Shown here piece after piece: positions 22,601 to 23,708 of a DNA stretch of 23,708 nucleotides. Numbering within the stretch: position 1 is the stretch's first letter; the number at the start of each line of letters is the position of its first letter. The translations under genes and the position numbers were made by a program. The notes under the pieces were generated by a model. It saw nothing but the letters and a program-made list of their open reading frames with translations. It was not told the DNA's origin and made no database searches. Source of the DNA: an uncultured Collinsella sp. (GTDB lineage: Bacteria; Actinomycetota; Coriobacteriia; Coriobacteriales; Coriobacteriaceae); assembly GCA_900752345.1 (NCBI GenBank), contig CAADVA010000137.1, positions 1 through 23,708 of the forward strand, read 5' to 3'.

Positions 22601-23255
22601 CCTCGTTGCCGATGGTTTGGCCCGTTGAACTCACCATGCGGCGGATACGGTCAATCTCGTCGCCAAAGAACTCAATACGCACGGGCGCCTTTTCCTGCGC
22701 CGGAAACACCTCGACGGTGTCGCCGTGCACACGGAACAGGCCGGGCGCGTCGGCGGCGCCGGCATTGGGGTAGCCCATGCCTACCAGACGCTGCGGCACC
22801 TCGTCAAAGGGAATCTCCTCGCCCACCGCAAAAGTAGTGGACTCCCAATAGCGACTCTCGACCGGCGGCACGCAGCGCAGCAGCGCGCGGGCCGAGGCGA
22901 CCATGATGCAGTTGTCCCCGCGCACGATGCGCCCCAGAGCCTCGCAGCGCTGCGCCACCACGGCGTCGTCGGGCGCCTGCTCGCGCCACGGATAGTCCTT
23001 GCGCTCGGGAAAGCGGCACACGTGCGCCAGGCCCACATAGGCGGCCAGACTGCGTGCGGCGCGATCGGCCGCATCCTCGCCGCTCACGATGTAGACCGTG
23101 GGGCGCGGACGACGCGCAAACTGGGCGGCGGCCATAAGCGTGCGACCCGACTGAGACACGGCCAGCGTCACGTCCTCGCCAGCATCGAGCCCGGCCTCGA
23201 CGGTTTGCAGTGCCTCGGCAGTGTAGAGCTGCGCGGCTATACGGTGAATGAGCAT
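19632..23255 (-). CDS. mfd: Transcription-repair coupling factor Mfd
   Basis: A 1,207-residue DNA translocase that removes stalled RNA polymerase and recruits UvrA. Domain order: N-terminal UvrB-like region (about 1-330), RNA polymerase-interacting domain (about 500-570, FPFKPGDYVVHATHGIALF), SF2 helicase core with Walker A GDVGFGKTEVA near 680, DEEQRFGV near 785, the TRG region after the helicase C domain (GRVGRSATQAYAYF), and a C-terminal D7 domain. Between the UvrB-like region and the polymerase domain (about 430-480) is an Ala/Arg-rich low-complexity insertion, and the C-terminus is Gly/Ala-rich. The frame is open to 23282, but the ATG at 23255 has GGAGGAA three bases upstream and gives the usual N-terminus. 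A terminator-like hairpin lies just upstream. Confidence 0.97.
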   Translation of the reverse strand: MLIHRIAAQLYTAEALQTVEAGLDAGEDVTLAVSQSGRTLMAAAQFARRPRPTVYIVSGEDAADRAARSLAAYVGLAHVCRFPERKDYPWREQAPDDAVVAQRCEALGRIVRGDNCIMVASARALLRCVPPVESRYWESTTFAVGEEIPFDEVPQRLVGMGYPNAGAADAPGLFRVHGDTVEVFPAQEKAPVRIEFFGDEIDRIRRMVSSTGQTIGNEDSIEIFPCRELALTDEAVHNMHVALYRASQDDSKLAALLEMVDARIVTPELDRFLPVMYGQTVSPLSHVSGKALVVLSEPRSLFDDCLRAYEDIEARAGEAGVDRLDGLYVRAQQLDFGSQQRLNYVSLIRAGGAVTAELKIEQPAIAGSDNRFMTRIQEVVGKRYACVFAIPDRGARESMELTFGDEGITFEESLTAAPENTGAIGDRVRVAAADSADRAARQEAHASIRERRADALNARSLEAGARPAAAGPPTSRGRVTLVDATLPQGVVVPDANLAVFSIADLNARMDANRARSRRKVDITQITFPFKPGDYVVHATHGIALFSEIARQEVGGKERDYFLLEYADGDKLYVPLEQVDRITRYVGPDGDKPRLTRLNTADWTRATNKARKNAKKLAFDLVDLYTRRSSITGIACPPDTPEQIEMEESFPYDETRDQLEAIADIKADMEAPKPMDRLLCGDVGFGKTEVALRAAFKCVDSGRQVMVLCPTTILAQQHYETFFERFAPFGLEVEVLSRFRTPAQQKRALKAFAEGTIDVLIGTHRLLSADVNPKNLGLVIIDEEQRFGVQHKEQLKNLREQIDVLTLSATPIPRTMQMATSGVRDMSLITTPPTGRRPVIVHVGEYDPDVVSAAIRLEVGRGGQVYYVSNRVKTIDDAVARVHEAAPEARVGVAHGKMSPREVEDVMIEFATKKIDVLIATTIVESGIDNATANTLIIEDSQRLGLAQLYQLKGRVGRSATQAYAYFMFPGELPLTEEATARLTALSEFQDLGSGMRIAMRDLEIRGAGSLMGAEQHGNLSSVGFDLFTQMLGQAVAEARGDDDAGVEAASVGINLPADYFLPEEYLPAVDQRVLVYRKLAAAEDLESIDEVQEETEAAHGELPLAGLNLFNRARIRIRGERLGLESVTLSGGRITFLGVDVPKKVAFELKTRYGAVNFPKSRKLSVPYKAGAGAGSGLGRGLDANDGTGPVAAALMLLQQLGASDDD

Positions 23256-23280
23256 GCTGTTCCTCCGGCATCGCAACGCC

Positions 23281-23308
23281 AAAAGCCCGCCGAGGCAAGC
23301 TCGGCGGG
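23281..23308 (-). terminator. Terminator-like hairpin in the mfd leader
   Basis: On the minus strand CCCGCCGAG, loop CTTGC, then CTCGGCGGG is a perfect 9-bp stem followed by four T residues. It ends about 25 bases before the mfd start codon, close to its ribosome site. It could end a short upstream transcript or attenuate mfd. Confidence 0.7.
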
Positions 23309-23515
23309 TCGTTCGTCAAAGTTCATTAACGTTTATGGTACCGCACGCCCCCGTGACCAAAAGCCAAAGCGACATCATGCCAAATGTTGCCCACAACGGT
23401 CTTGCTAACGCGTTTTCCCAGCTTATTAATCCGCTCTCCGCTTTTTGATTTGCTGCCTTCCGGCAGCGATTTACATCGTCCACACCCCCTGGCGAGCATT
23501 TCGAGCTACAAAGCG

Positions 23516-23544
23516 CCTATAATTGACCATGCTTACGTATTCAA
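23516..23544 (-). promoter_or_regulatory. Possible minus-strand promoter of the mfd leader
   Basis: On the minus strand TTGAAT (23539-23544) and TATAGG (23516-23521) are separated by exactly 17 bases, each four of six from consensus. A transcript from about 23509 would run some 230 bases to the hairpin at 23281-23308. Confidence 0.35.
23518..23523 (+). promoter_or_regulatory. Possible plus-strand -10 box
   Basis: TATAAT on the plus strand, identical to the -10 consensus, 54 bases before the ATG at 23578. No clear -35 box is seen. It overlaps the minus-strand promoter candidate. Confidence 0.3.
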
Positions 23545-23560
23545 TGTCACTTTTTGAGGA

Positions 23561-23569
23561 GGGGGGGGG
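23561..23569 (+). repeat. G9 homopolymer tract in a leader
   Basis: Nine G residues follow GAGGA (together a strong ribosome site) and precede TAAAACAAATG. The tract lies 8 bases before the ATG of the small ORF at 23578. Confidence 0.7.
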
Positions 23570-23577
23570 TAAAACAA

Positions 23578-23673
23578 ATGGCCGACACTCCATCTTGTGC
23601 ACTGTACGCCGGACTCAAGTCACTCGGTCGCATCAACAACGGTAACGCCGCGCAAATTCTAAGGCTCTGTTAG
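23578..23673 (+). pseudogene. Small ORF, probably truncated by an insertion sequence end
   Basis: A 31-codon frame from ATG 23578 to TAG 23671-23673, below the usual size cut-off, with an excellent ribosome site (GAGGAG plus the G9 tract). It encodes M-A-D-T-P-S-C followed by a stretch that includes GLKSLGRINNG. I do not recognise it. The stop codon and last codons fall in GGCTCTGTTAG (from 23663), which looks like the start of an ISL3-type terminal repeat, so the original gene was probably longer. It could also be a genuine small peptide. Confidence 0.4.
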
Positions 23674-23708
23674 ACCAAATTTGACACGATCGGCTGTTCG
23701 TCGAAGCG
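23663..23708. mobile_element. Possible left end of an ISL3-family insertion sequence
   Basis: GGCTCTGTTAGACCAAATTT followed by GACACG resembles ISL3-family terminal inverted repeats, which begin GG(C/T)TCT. The preceding AAATTCTA (23655-23662) is AT-rich and would suit the 8-bp target duplication of the family. The window ends before any transposase or second terminus, so this is tentative. Confidence 0.35.

Larger units (their letters stand above)
23256..23577. other. Gap upstream of mfd: no gene; overlapping divergent promoters and a hairpin
   Basis: No coding region is supported. It contains the hairpin just ahead of mfd (23281-23308), a small hairpin GCTGCC/GGCAGC at 23452-23467, a pair of promoter-like signals facing in opposite directions near 23516-23544, and a G9 tract (23561-23569) before a small plus-strand ORF. 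The four are listed or discussed separately. Confidence 0.6.

Noticed and set aside
20574..22628. Plus-strand open frame of 684 codons opposite mfd
   Set aside because: Antisense shadow of mfd in GC-rich DNA; no recognisable domain.
1..23708. CRISPR array, tRNA or rRNA genes
   Set aside because: No regularly spaced identical repeats with unique spacers, and no sequence that I could recognise as a tRNA or rRNA; short cryptic RNAs cannot be excluded by eye.

Overview
The window looks like chromosomal DNA of a gut actinobacterium of the class Coriobacteriia, most likely Collinsella. This rests on the GC-rich codon use, the gene content (mannose-type PTS, several GntR/UTRA regulators, FrlB-like SIS proteins, acetyl-CoA-type MetA) and the many short palindromic repeats between genes. 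It is recognition from reading, not a database match.

Layout. 1-2300: metA (minus) and a 2-hydroxyacid dehydrogenase gene (plus) diverge from a shared 210-bp gap, and each ends at a hairpin terminator. 2346-16950 is the core: a cluster that looks built for Amadori products (fructosamines such as fructose-lysine). It has three FrlB-like SIS-domain deglycase paralogues (2346-3314, 9623-10606, 15030-16022), three GntR/HutC-type regulators (3459-4214, 6532-7251, 16228-16950), one mannose-family PTS (IIAB, IIC, IID; 10805-13406) and an EamA-type transporter (13589-14671). recQ is joined to the first regulator, and a YitT-family membrane protein and a HAD phosphatase lie between the modules. 16972-23255 is housekeeping, all on the minus strand: a GNAT acetyltransferase, a threonine aldolase-type PLP enzyme, a PAP2 membrane phosphatase and mfd. 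23256-23708 holds a leader region, a G9 tract, and a small plus-strand ORF that runs into what may be the end of an ISL3-type insertion sequence.

How the genes may work together. The PTS would import and phosphorylate the sugar moiety of the Amadori compound, and an SIS deglycase would split the phosphorylated product into a sugar phosphate and the free amino acid. Each deglycase appears to have its own switch. Two blocks of a repeated ATAGAACA half-site lie before the first deglycase gene. A second site type, ACGT-N5-ACGT, lies before gntR2, before the PTS-deglycase operon and before the EamA gene, which suggests that EamA belongs to the regulon, perhaps as an exporter of the released amino acid. 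A third motif built on GCATACA-type half-sites lies in the divergent gap between the third deglycase and its regulator. Substrates are inferred only.

Non-coding DNA is rich in structure: a three-copy hairpin element, a two-copy GTCCCC-containing repeat, and several long, nearly perfect palindromes. No tRNA, rRNA, CRISPR array or known riboswitch was recognised.
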